Source of the DNA: Chloroflexota bacterium
GTDB lineage: Bacteria; Chloroflexota; Anaerolineae; Promineifilales; Promineifilaceae
Assembly (NCBI GenBank): GCA_024640485.1
Contig: JAHEEY010000300.1
Coordinates: forward strand, 1 to 6,058
Direction: 5' to 3'
DNA: 6,058 nt
The first letter of the stretch is position 1, and each line of letters begins with the position of its first letter. Shown here one piece after another: positions 1 to 5,972 of this stretch. Position numbers and translations under genes: made by a program. The notes beneath the pieces are model-generated. The model was not told the DNA's origin and did no database searches. It was given only the letters and a program-made list of their open reading frames with translations.

Positions 1-637
1 CATGCCGGGCCAATCCAGGATCGTGGCTGACGATAATGATGGTCAGCCCCAGCGATTGGTTCAGATGGCGGAACAGCCGGTAAAGGTCCATGGCGGTGGC
101 TTCATCCACTTCACCGGTGGGTTCATCCGCCAGCAGCAGTTTGGGCTCATTGGCCAGGGCCACGGCGATGGCCACCCGCTGCTGCTCACCGCCGGAAAGC
201 TCCGACAGCCGGTGCCCCTGCCGTTCATCCAGCCCGACCAGGGTCAGCAGCGACTCCGCCCTGTCCCGCTTTCTGCCGCCGCTGCCCGATAGGGTCATGG
301 GCAGCTCCACGTTTTCCAGGGCGGTCAGGTACGGGATCAGGTTGCGGGCCACCTGCTGCCAGACGAAACCGACCGTCGACCGCCGGAAGCGGTCCAGGGC
401 GGCAGGGGTCATCTTCAGCAGGTCGTATTTATCGACCCACACCCGACCTGCTGAAGGGCTGTCCAGCCCTCCCAGGATGTTCATCAAGGTGCTCTTGCCG
501 CTGCCGCTGGCGCCGACGATGCCCAACAGCTCCCCAGGGGCCAGCACCAGGTCTAATCCCTGCAGGGCGACGACTTCCAGCTCTTCGACCTTATAGATCT
601 TGACCAGGTTGTCGCAGATGATGAACGGCTCAGACAT
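1..637 (-). CDS. ABC transporter ATP-binding protein, MacB/LolD type (3' end cut by window)
   Basis: This is the nucleotide-binding subunit of an ABC transporter; 212 codons are visible and the C-terminus lies beyond position 1. The core motifs are all present: Walker A GASGSGKST (residues 42-50), Q-loop Gln94 in VGFVWQ, signature LSGGEQQR (147-154), Walker B LLLADE with catalytic Glu172, and H-loop His205 in IVSHD. The D-loop region reads TGEVDEAT where MacB/LolD proteins usually have a TGNLDS-like sequence, a mild divergence. In this family the ATPase pairs with a separate FtsX/MacB-fold permease that moves lipoproteins, peptides or drugs, so a permease gene is expected just downstream, outside the window. 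The ATG at 637-635 lies 4 nt after the stop of the isomerase gene. No Shine-Dalgarno is visible before it, so translation probably depends on coupling to the upstream gene. The ATPase call is secure; the substrate is unknown. Confidence 0.93.
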   Translation of the reverse strand, partial: MSEPFIICDNLVKIYKVEELEVVALQGLDLVLAPGELLGIVGASGSGKSTLMNILGGLDSPSAGRVWVDKYDLLKMTPAALDRFRRSTVGFVWQQVARNLIPYLTALENVELPMTLSGSGGRKRDRAESLLTLVGLDERQGHRLSELSGGEQQRVAIAVALANEPKLLLADEPTGEVDEATAMDLYRLFRHLNQSLGLTIIIVSHDPGLARH

Positions 638-641
638 AGGG

Positions 642-2096
642 TCAGCCGGCATATTGGTCATGGTTGTAGACGTCCCAGTCCAGGTATTTCTCGAACGCTT
701 CCTGGATCGGGGCGGCTTTCTGCGACAGGTTGACTGCCACATGGTGCTCAAATCCGTTTTCACAGATGAATCGGAGCAGCTGCTGCAGCCTGGGTACCCG
801 TACCACCCCGTAGCCTCCGAAGGTTTGCAGGGGGTCGTTGGTCAGCTCCCCTTCGCCTAAATAGGCCACCATGCGCCCATTGAGGTCATCGGTGGAAACG
901 CGGCAGTAGGTGAACGGCCCAGTCTTGACCCGGCCGACTACGGTGCCGTAAGTATTCTCCTTACCCACGGTGCCGGCGATAATCTCCTGGTAATCCATTA
1001 CCGGGATGTTCTCAGTGGCGATGGTGCTGTCCACGAAAATGTCCGTGGGCAGGTTGGAGCAGTGGAAGATGACCCCTTTGTCGGGATCGCTGCCGTAATT
1101 GTTGTTCCAGTCTACGATGGCGCTGGCGCTGCCGGAAGCCAGGGTCAAGGCGTACATCCCCACCACGCCGGCGATATCTGTCTCGCAGGCGCTGGGCATC
1201 AGCTGGTTGCTCATCATGCTCATGATGGTGCAGGGGACCACCCCGAAATATTCCTGCATCGCCGTCCAGCATTGGATCGCGCTGGCCACCAGTTCGTTCT
1301 CCTGCATCCAGTTGTCTACCACGGCGCCCATCTTGGCCATCTTCAGCAGCGCCTCTTCGGCGATCCCTCTGGTGGGCACATATCGTTTGATGGCATCCAA
1401 CTTCTCCTTTACCTGCCGGTCACCGCTGCCCATACGCTCCACCATGCCGAACAGCTCAAACAGGTCCAGGGTATCTACGCTGATGCCGGCACGCTCCAGC
1501 AGCTTCTCGCTGTAGCGGACGGTGTTGAACGCCGTGGGCCGGGCGCCGATAGCGCCGATGCGGGCCCCTTTCAGCCCCTGAGTGACCATACAGGTGCTCA
1601 CGAAATCCCGCAGATCCTCGGCGAAGGCGTCCCCTTCCGGATCAACGGTGTGCAGCCTGGTCAGCGAAAAATCGATGCCGTATTGGGTCAGGTTGTTGCA
1701 GGCCGACATCTTGCCGCAGAAGGAGTCCCGGCGGTCGGCGATGCTCATCTTGCCGATATCATCGGGAAACGCCTGCACCAGCACCGGCACGTTGAGGTCC
1801 GCCCAGCGCAGGGTGTTGGCGATCGGCCGTTCCTCACCGAAATTGGGCAGGGTGACCAGGATGCCGTCGATTTCGTCCCGGTGGGCCTTGAACAGGTCGG
1901 CGCACTTGTGGGCGGCGGCGTTGTCTTCCACGCTGCCGAAACGGGTCTCTTCCGGCGTCAGGCAGATCGCCTTGATCCCTTCTCGGGCCAGGACGCGCAG
2001 GATAGTCTCTCGGCCGCTCTGGGCCAAATGGTCGGGGAAGAAGCCGCGGTTGCCCACGATGACCCCCAGGGTGGGCTGTTTATCCAACTTGCTCAT
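642..2096 (-). CDS. L-fucose isomerase superfamily sugar isomerase, substrate unknown
   Basis: This 484-aa cytoplasmic protein resembles the L-fucose/L-arabinose isomerase superfamily (COG2407-like), whose members interconvert aldoses and ketoses with a divalent metal. The N-terminal half (about 8-290) has alternating strands and helices (TLGVIVGNRGFFPDHLA; GARIGAIGARPTAFNTVRYS). The C-terminal half carries the likely metal site: Glu305 in PSACETDIAG, Asp329 in VDWNNNYG, and His451 or His452 in GFEHHVAVN. From memory, E. coli FucI uses Glu337, Asp361 and His528; the Glu-Asp spacing of 24 is the same here. At 484 aa it is about 100 residues shorter than FucI, so it is not a true FucI orthologue. 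The frame stays open upstream to an ATG at 2186, but the ATG at 2096 has a well-spaced AGGAG and begins the conserved region, so I chose it. It follows a LacI-type regulator, which fits sugar catabolism. The specific sugar cannot be assigned. Confidence 0.85.
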   Translation of the reverse strand: MSKLDKQPTLGVIVGNRGFFPDHLAQSGRETILRVLAREGIKAICLTPEETRFGSVEDNAAAHKCADLFKAHRDEIDGILVTLPNFGEERPIANTLRWADLNVPVLVQAFPDDIGKMSIADRRDSFCGKMSACNNLTQYGIDFSLTRLHTVDPEGDAFAEDLRDFVSTCMVTQGLKGARIGAIGARPTAFNTVRYSEKLLERAGISVDTLDLFELFGMVERMGSGDRQVKEKLDAIKRYVPTRGIAEEALLKMAKMGAVVDNWMQENELVASAIQCWTAMQEYFGVVPCTIMSMMSNQLMPSACETDIAGVVGMYALTLASGSASAIVDWNNNYGSDPDKGVIFHCSNLPTDIFVDSTIATENIPVMDYQEIIAGTVGKENTYGTVVGRVKTGPFTYCRVSTDDLNGRMVAYLGEGELTNDPLQTFGGYGVVRVPRLQQLLRFICENGFEHHVAVNLSQKAAPIQEAFEKYLDWDVYNHDQYAG

Positions 2097-2103
2097 ATCT
2101 ACA

Positions 2104-2108
2104 CTCCT
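2104..2108 (-). promoter_or_regulatory. Ribosome binding site of the isomerase gene
   Basis: On the minus strand this reads AGGAG, 7 nt before the ATG at 2096-2094. It decides the start codon: the longer alternative (ATG at 2186) would put this site inside the coding region and add 30 residues (SPSGRQLLARW...) that look like read-through. Confidence 0.8.
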
Positions 2109-2229
2109 GTAATTGGTCTTAATGCCCCCGGCGGACGCGCTCTTGCTGGACCATCTCGCAAGAAGCTGTCTCCCGGACGGCGACAATTGCCAAATAGCTG
2201 TTTTGCAGCCGTCACTTCCCAGTCACCTT

Positions 2230-3276
2230 TTACGGCGCTGGGGAAGCCCGGCGGCTGCTCTCTCTTACCACTAACTTGGGCATCAGAGAAAATGACGCGG
2301 CGGCGGCGCCTTCGGCTTCCGCCTCCTCCCTGATCAGCTGATCGACCAGCTCCGCCGCCCGGCAACCCACGTCGAACAGCGGCTGGCTGACGGTGCTCAG
2401 CGGCGGGCAGAAGTAGCCCGCTTCGGAAATGTCATCGAAGCCGACGACGGCCAGATCTTCCGGCACCCGCAGCCCTCGCTGCCGCATCGCCTTCAACACC
2501 CCCAGGGCCATCTGATCGTTGCCCACGAAGAGGGCGTCCATATCTGCATGCCGCCCCAGCAGCGCTTCTACCGCCCGTTGGCCGCTGGCCGCAGACCAGT
2601 CGCCGTGGGTGAAGTCGTCTTCATGCCAATCACGTCCAGCTTCGCTCAAGGCGTCTTGCCAGCCCGCCAGCCGCTCCCTTGCTTCCCACCAATCCATCGG
2701 CCCGGTGACATGGCAGATATGCCGGTATCCCTGCTCAATCAGATGCGCGGTCGCCTGCCGGCCCCCTTCGCGATTGTGGACCCCTACGGTGGCCAGCCGC
2801 GGCTCAGAATGCATACTGATGAACACGATGGGCAGGTTCAGCCCGGCAACCGCTTTTCTGATCCCGGCTCGATTGTCGCCAATCTCCGGGACCGCCCAAA
2901 TGACCCCGTCGACCTGCCGGGAAAGGAAGCCGCTCAATATCCCTTCAACGTCGTTGGTCAGTGGGTCGCGCAGCAGGGTCAGCAGCGGGGTGTAGCCCAA
3001 CTGGGACGCCTTGCGCTCCACACCGGAAATGACCCGCGACGGCCCGAAATATTCCAGTCCGTAGCCTACCACCGCAATTGTGGCGCTGGTGCCCTGGATC
3101 AAGCTGCGAGCCACCTGGCTGGGCCGGTAGCCAAGCCTGTCGATCACCGCTACCACCAGCTTGCGGGTATCCGGGGCGACATCGCGGCGGTTGTTCAGCA
3201 CCCGGGAAACGGTCTGGGTGGAGACGCCGGCGGCTTTGGCTACCTCTTTGATTGTGGTCCTTTTCTTAGCGGTCAT
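2230..3276 (-). CDS. LacI-family transcriptional regulator
   Basis: This 348-aa DNA-binding repressor has the standard length and layout of the LacI/GalR family. The helix-turn-helix is at residues 8-28 (TIKEVAKAAGVSTQTVSRVL), with Thr20, Gln21 and Arg25 at the base-reading positions. A hinge helix follows (RPSQVARSL, 51-59); its Leu59 matches the leucine that wedges into the central CG of LacI-type operators. The periplasmic-binding-protein-like effector domain spans about 65-340. The residues equivalent to the E. coli LacI sugar contacts Arg197, Asn246 and Asp274 are present as Arg200, Asn253 (NDQMALG) and Asp281 (GFDD), so a sugar or sugar-like effector is likely. An Ala/Glu-rich stretch (about 317-328) precedes the last strand. 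An AGGTGA ribosome site (3285-3280) precedes the ATG. A promoter and double operator lie just upstream, implying autoregulation. The isomerase gene follows after 133 nt with no evident promoter, so it is probably a co-transcribed target. Confidence 0.95.
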   Translation of the reverse strand: MTAKKRTTIKEVAKAAGVSTQTVSRVLNNRRDVAPDTRKLVVAVIDRLGYRPSQVARSLIQGTSATIAVVGYGLEYFGPSRVISGVERKASQLGYTPLLTLLRDPLTNDVEGILSGFLSRQVDGVIWAVPEIGDNRAGIRKAVAGLNLPIVFISMHSEPRLATVGVHNREGGRQATAHLIEQGYRHICHVTGPMDWWEARERLAGWQDALSEAGRDWHEDDFTHGDWSAASGQRAVEALLGRHADMDALFVGNDQMALGVLKAMRQRGLRVPEDLAVVGFDDISEAGYFCPPLSTVSQPLFDVGCRAAELVDQLIREEAEAEGAAAASFSLMPKLVVRESSRRASPAP

Positions 3277-3314
3277 CGTTCACCTGTGGGAGACGTGCGC
3301 TCTTAACACCCGCC

Positions 3315-3342
3315 CTGTTAACGTTCCCGTTAACGATAACAG
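3315..3342. promoter_or_regulatory. Double LacI-type operator (28-bp near-palindrome)
   Basis: The outer arms CTGTTAACGTT (3315-3325) and AACGATAACAG (3332-3342) are inverted copies matching at 10 of 11 positions around a 6-nt centre. The element also resolves into two mirrored 14-mers of LacI-family type with a central CG: TGTTAACGTTCCCG (3316-3329, plus strand) and TGTTATCGTTAACG (3341-3328, minus strand). They overlap by 2 bp and their centres are 12 bp apart. Both fit most of the TGWNANCGNTNWCA pattern known for CcpA/LacI-family sites. The element begins next to the -10 box of the lacI promoter and would cover the start site, so bound repressor should block initiation. That the neighbouring LacI protein is the ligand is inference from proximity. 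Confidence 0.72.
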
Positions 3343-3343
3343 A

Positions 3344-3372
3344 ATGATATGCCATCCGGCGATGATCATCAA
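3344..3372 (-). promoter_or_regulatory. Predicted sigma70-like promoter of the lacI-isomerase-ATPase unit
   Basis: Read on the minus strand, a -35 box TTGATG (3372-3367) is separated by exactly 17 nt from a -10 box TATCAT (3349-3344). These match the consensus at 4 of 6 and 5 of 6 bases. Transcription would start near 3337, inside the operator, about 60 nt before the lacI ATG. The site is predicted by eye only, but the spacing, the operator placement and its position in the gap before lacI agree. Confidence 0.65.
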
Positions 3373-3457
3373 GCGGCGGCGGCAGCTGTTCAGGGCGCCC
3401 TGCCGCTGCGCGGTAAAGTGGGGCGAAACCGGCCGCCGCAGCCGGCCAGCCAGCCCG

Positions 3458-4501
3458 CTAATTTCGGCCGTTGATCCCGTCCAGGAAAGAGACCACGTGC
3501 CCGCCAAGCGTCGAGAGCAGGTAGCCCCCTTCCTGCACCACCACCGTGGGCAGCCCCAGGGACCGGATTTCGGCGCCGATCTGGCGGAACCCGTCGCTGT
3601 CGATCTTGAAGCCGCCCACCGGGTCGCAATCGCCGATATCGGCCCCGAAGGAAATGATTACGCTGGTGGGCACAAACAGCTTGATCCGGGCCAGCGCCTG
3701 TTTCAACGCCTCCAGGTAGGCGGCGTTGCCGGTGCCCATGGGCAGGGGGAAGTTGAAATTGTAATGCTCGCCGGCCCCTCGTCCGAACTCGTCGGCGTAT
3801 CCCCAGAAATAGGGGTACTCCTCCAGCGGATCGGCGTGGATAGAGCAGAATAGGACATCGGAGCGGTTGTAGAAGATCGCCTGGGTGCCGTTGCCGTGGT
3901 GGAAATCGACGTCGAGGATGGCCACCCGGTGGCCCTGGTCTACCAGCGCGTTGGCGGCGATGGCGGCGTTGTTCAAATAGCAGAAGCCGCCCATCATATC
4001 TGCGGCGGCGTGGTGTCCCGGCGGGCGGCAGAGGGCGTATGCCACCTGATCGTTGGAATTGACGATATGGTCCGCTGCGCTGACGGCGGTCTGCGCGCTC
4101 CAGTAGGCCGCTTCCCAGCTGTCCTTAAAGACAGGGCAGCCGATATCGAAGCTGTAATATCCCAGCAGCCCCACCGGTGTATTAGGCTTGTGGCCGCCGC
4201 CGCGCTGGCCCACCCGAAATGTGGTCGGAATCAAGACCCCATCGGGATTGTCCTGGTGAACATCGTGGTACGCCGTCTGCAGCAGGGAGATCATCCGGTG
4301 GTCGTGGACCGCGCCAATCGGCTCTACCCCGAAATCGGCCGGCGGCCTGATTGGGCCATAATGGGCCGCTTCAACTGCTTGCCGGATGACCAGGCCCCGC
4401 TGGGCTATTTCGCTGTAATAGAGGTTCTTTTCGGGGTTTTCGGGGCGGTGCAGCCCTGCAGGATCGTGACGGATATGTTCAGGATAGTAGAATGTGTCCA
4501 T
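3458..4501 (-). CDS. HDAC-fold amidohydrolase, acetylpolyamine amidohydrolase-like
   Basis: This 347-aa zinc-dependent deacetylase of the arginase/HDAC fold is close in length to Mycoplana ramosa acetylpolyamine amidohydrolase (341 aa). The whole active site is readable: the general-base pair His163-His164 in RPPGHHA, zinc ligands Asp199 and His201 in DVDFHHGNGTQ, third zinc ligand Asp288 in FGADIGD, and catalytic Tyr327 in QEGGYLL. The Asp-to-Asp (89) and Asp-to-Tyr (39) spacings equal those I recall for the M. ramosa enzyme, and the stretch GNGTQ-IFY-(R)-DV---S-H-DP---(F/Y)P-F-GYA is shared. An insertion-loop segment (about 95-116, ending GYY) is present. The two acidic residues that read polyamines in that enzyme (Glu106, Glu117) appear as Val110 and Gly121, so the substrate may be another N-acetylated amine or acyl-lysine. 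The ATG at 4501 follows an AGGTGG site (4517-4512). Fold and chemistry are secure; substrate is not. Confidence 0.92.
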   Translation of the reverse strand: MDTFYYPEHIRHDPAGLHRPENPEKNLYYSEIAQRGLVIRQAVEAAHYGPIRPPADFGVEPIGAVHDHRMISLLQTAYHDVHQDNPDGVLIPTTFRVGQRGGGHKPNTPVGLLGYYSFDIGCPVFKDSWEAAYWSAQTAVSAADHIVNSNDQVAYALCRPPGHHAAADMMGGFCYLNNAAIAANALVDQGHRVAILDVDFHHGNGTQAIFYNRSDVLFCSIHADPLEEYPYFWGYADEFGRGAGEHYNFNFPLPMGTGNAAYLEALKQALARIKLFVPTSVIISFGADIGDCDPVGGFKIDSDGFRQIGAEIRSLGLPTVVVQEGGYLLSTLGGHVVSFLDGINGRN

Positions 4502-4542
4502 ATGTTAGTTGCCACCTACTTGATGCTGCCGATCTTTCCAGT

Positions 4543-4571
4543 AGTTTACTGCCGAAAATTGCCCCTGCCAA
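4543..4571 (-). promoter_or_regulatory. Predicted sigma70-like promoter of the deacetylase gene
   Basis: On the minus strand, TTGGCA (4571-4566, 5 of 6 to consensus) and TAAACT (4548-4543, 4 of 6) are separated by 17 nt. This sits about 42 nt before the deacetylase ATG, giving a short leader that contains the AGGTGG ribosome site. It lies in the 244-bp divergent region shared with the LysM peptidase gene. I found no equally clear promoter for the plus-strand gene there. Confidence 0.5.
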
Positions 4572-4730
4572 GCAGCTCTCGGCGGTTAGAATCACCGCTT
4601 TGACCCGCCGTTCCAGTCAACCGAGGGCAATTCCGGGTAGAGACGTTTGTTTTTACGTTATGTTCACAAGACATTCACGCCCCATCAACGACCTCCCCGG
4701 CGATTGCCATTATCATAGGTGGTGACCAAT

Positions 4731-4735
4731 GGAGG
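4731..4735 (+). promoter_or_regulatory. Ribosome binding site of the LysM/M23 peptidase gene
   Basis: GGAGG lies 10 nt before the ATG at 4746. It selects that ATG over the in-frame GTG codons at 4719 and 4722, which would place the site inside the gene and put a polar stretch ahead of the signal peptide. Confidence 0.8.
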
Positions 4736-4745
4736 TAGTATCACC

Positions 4746-5948
4746 ATGAAAATACGTGCAAGAATCACCGCCGCGGCGGCATCGTTGATGTTGTTGGCCC
4801 TGCTAGCCGTTCCCGTGCTGCTGGCAGAACCTGGCGATCCAGAAAAAAGCCCGGATGCCGGCGGCGCCGCGCAGCCAATTGATTGGGCCAATGTCACCAT
4901 GGGCCAGTTCAGCGGCAGCTTGGCCCCGGAGGCGGGAATGGCGGTCGTGGATGGCGGCGCCAGCGGTGGGATAGAGGCCGCGGAGCCGGCAACCCCATTG
5001 GTCCATCTGGTCCGTCCCGGAGAGTCGCTGTTCGGCATCGCCCAGAACTACGGGATGTCTATCAATCAAATCGTCACCCTGAACAATATCGGCAACCCGG
5101 GCTTGATCTACGTGGGCCAGAGCATCATGATCGGCGGCGGGGCCGGCCCGGTCCAGCTGCCCGCTCCGGCTCCCACCCAGCCAGCCTATACCGTGCAGCC
5201 AGGCGATACCCTGGCCCGGATCGCCGCTCACTTCGGCACCACCGTCTCCCAGCTGGCGGCAGCCAACAACCTCAGCAATCCCAACATCATCCATGTGGGC
5301 CAGCAGATTATCTATGGCTCCGGCGCCCCTGTGTCTCAACAGGAGGCCCCGGCACCGGCGCCCACCGCGCCAACCCCGCCGGCTGCCGCTGAGATTTATA
5401 CCGTCCGCATCGGCGATTCTCTCTCCGGCATCGCCGCCCGCTTCGGCATTCCCCTGGGCACCCTGGCCGCCTACAACAATATCGTCAATCCCAGCATGAT
5501 CTACATCGGCCAGCCGCTTTCCATCCCGGGAAACAGCTCCCGGCCGGCCGCCGAGGATAACAGCGAGCCTGTTGGCGACAGCTGGCTCATCTGGCCGGTG
5601 GAGAGCCGCGACATCGTGCAATATTATCAATACGGTCACGGCGGCATTGACATTCTCCTGCCCGTCGGCTCCAAAGTGGTGGCCAGCAGCGACGGCAAGG
5701 TAGAGTTCGCCGGCTGGAACAATTACGGCTACGGCAATCTGGTGGTGGTGCAGTCAGCCGACGGCCTGCGCACCGTCTACGCCCACAACGACACGCTTCT
5801 GGTGGAGACCGGCCAACAGGTCAAGCAGGGGGAGGCGCTCACCTTGTCTGGCAACACTGGCAATTCCACCATGCCCCATCTGCATTTGGAAATCATCATC
5901 GATTTGGCTGGGGTAAATCCCTGCTCCTATCTTCCTGGAGGCTGCTAG
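4746..5948 (+). CDS. Secreted cell-wall hydrolase: three LysM domains plus M23 (LytM-type) peptidase
   Basis: This 400-aa exported protein begins with a signal peptide: basic MKIRAR, a hydrophobic core to about residue 27 (LLALLAVPVLLA), and likely cleavage near there. A low-complexity region (about 30-84) follows. Three LysM domains come next, at about 86-129, 147-190 and 217-260 (nt 5001-5132, 5184-5315, 5394-5525). Each has the pattern V-x-x-G-(D/E)-(S/T)-L-x-x-I-A ... NN ... NP ... I-x-(V/I)-GQ, and Pro/Ala-rich linkers separate them. LysM domains bind N-acetylglucosamine-containing peptidoglycan. The C-terminal M23 domain (about 284-395) keeps the zinc and catalytic residues: His298 and Asp302 in HGGID, His347 in YAHND, and His378 and His380 in PHLHLE. 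It should therefore be an active endopeptidase cutting peptide cross-links, not a degenerate NlpD/EnvC-type activator. Cys393 and Cys400 could form a disulfide at the tail. It acts outside the membrane in wall remodelling or division. Confidence 0.95.
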   Translation: MKIRARITAAAASLMLLALLAVPVLLAEPGDPEKSPDAGGAAQPIDWANVTMGQFSGSLAPEAGMAVVDGGASGGIEAAEPATPLVHLVRPGESLFGIAQNYGMSINQIVTLNNIGNPGLIYVGQSIMIGGGAGPVQLPAPAPTQPAYTVQPGDTLARIAAHFGTTVSQLAAANNLSNPNIIHVGQQIIYGSGAPVSQQEAPAPAPTAPTPPAAAEIYTVRIGDSLSGIAARFGIPLGTLAAYNNIVNPSMIYIGQPLSIPGNSSRPAAEDNSEPVGDSWLIWPVESRDIVQYYQYGHGGIDILLPVGSKVVASSDGKVEFAGWNNYGYGNLVVVQSADGLRTVYAHNDTLLVETGQQVKQGEALTLSGNTGNSTMPHLHLEIIIDLAGVNPCSYLPGGC

Positions 5949-5955
5949 GGGTTAG

Positions 5956-5972
5956 CGGCAGGTTACCTGCCG
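5956..5972. terminator. Perfect inverted repeat at convergent gene ends, possible bidirectional terminator
   Basis: CGGCAGGT and ACCTGCCG are perfect 8-nt arms around a single T, giving in RNA a 7-bp GC-rich stem with a 3-nt loop. It begins 8 nt after the LysM peptidase stop and contains the stop codon (5965-5963) of the opposing gene. There is no T-run on either side, so it is not a classical intrinsic terminator; it could slow polymerase or protect 3' ends of both transcripts. Confidence 0.45.

Noticed and set aside
2141..2163. Inverted repeat TCTTGC/GCAAGA in the lacI-isomerase gap, considered as an operator or attenuator
   Set aside because: It has six-base arms around an 11-nt loop, no CG-centred LacI-type core and no T-run. 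No second copy of the 3315-3342 operator was found in this gap.
2097..2229. Possible separate promoter for the isomerase gene
   Set aside because: I found no -35/-10 pair with acceptable spacing on the minus strand, so co-transcription with lacI is the simpler reading.
1062..2333. A 423-codon plus-strand open frame antisense to the isomerase gene and running past lacI's 3' end
   Set aside because: It is rich in His, Gly, Gln and Pro with no recognisable domain, and opposes a gene with clear motifs and a ribosome site. It is a GC-driven shadow frame.
2548..3306. A 252-codon plus-strand open frame opposite lacI
   Set aside because: It is the antisense of a well-supported LacI gene and has low-complexity, Gly/Pro/Arg-rich composition.
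3429..3445. GC-rich hairpin (CCGGC/GCCGG) just after the deacetylase stop codon, considered as a terminator
   Set aside because: The stem is only 5 bp with a 7-nt loop and no T-run; such pairs arise by chance in GC-rich DNA.
4719..4745. Upstream GTG starts for the LysM peptidase
   Set aside because: The GGAGG at 4731 sits ideally for the ATG at 4746, and the extra residues would spoil the signal peptide's basic start.
4803..5639. A 278-codon minus-strand open frame opposite the LysM region
   Set aside because: Its apparent repeats only mirror the LysM coding repeats on the other strand; no ribosome site or family resemblance was seen.
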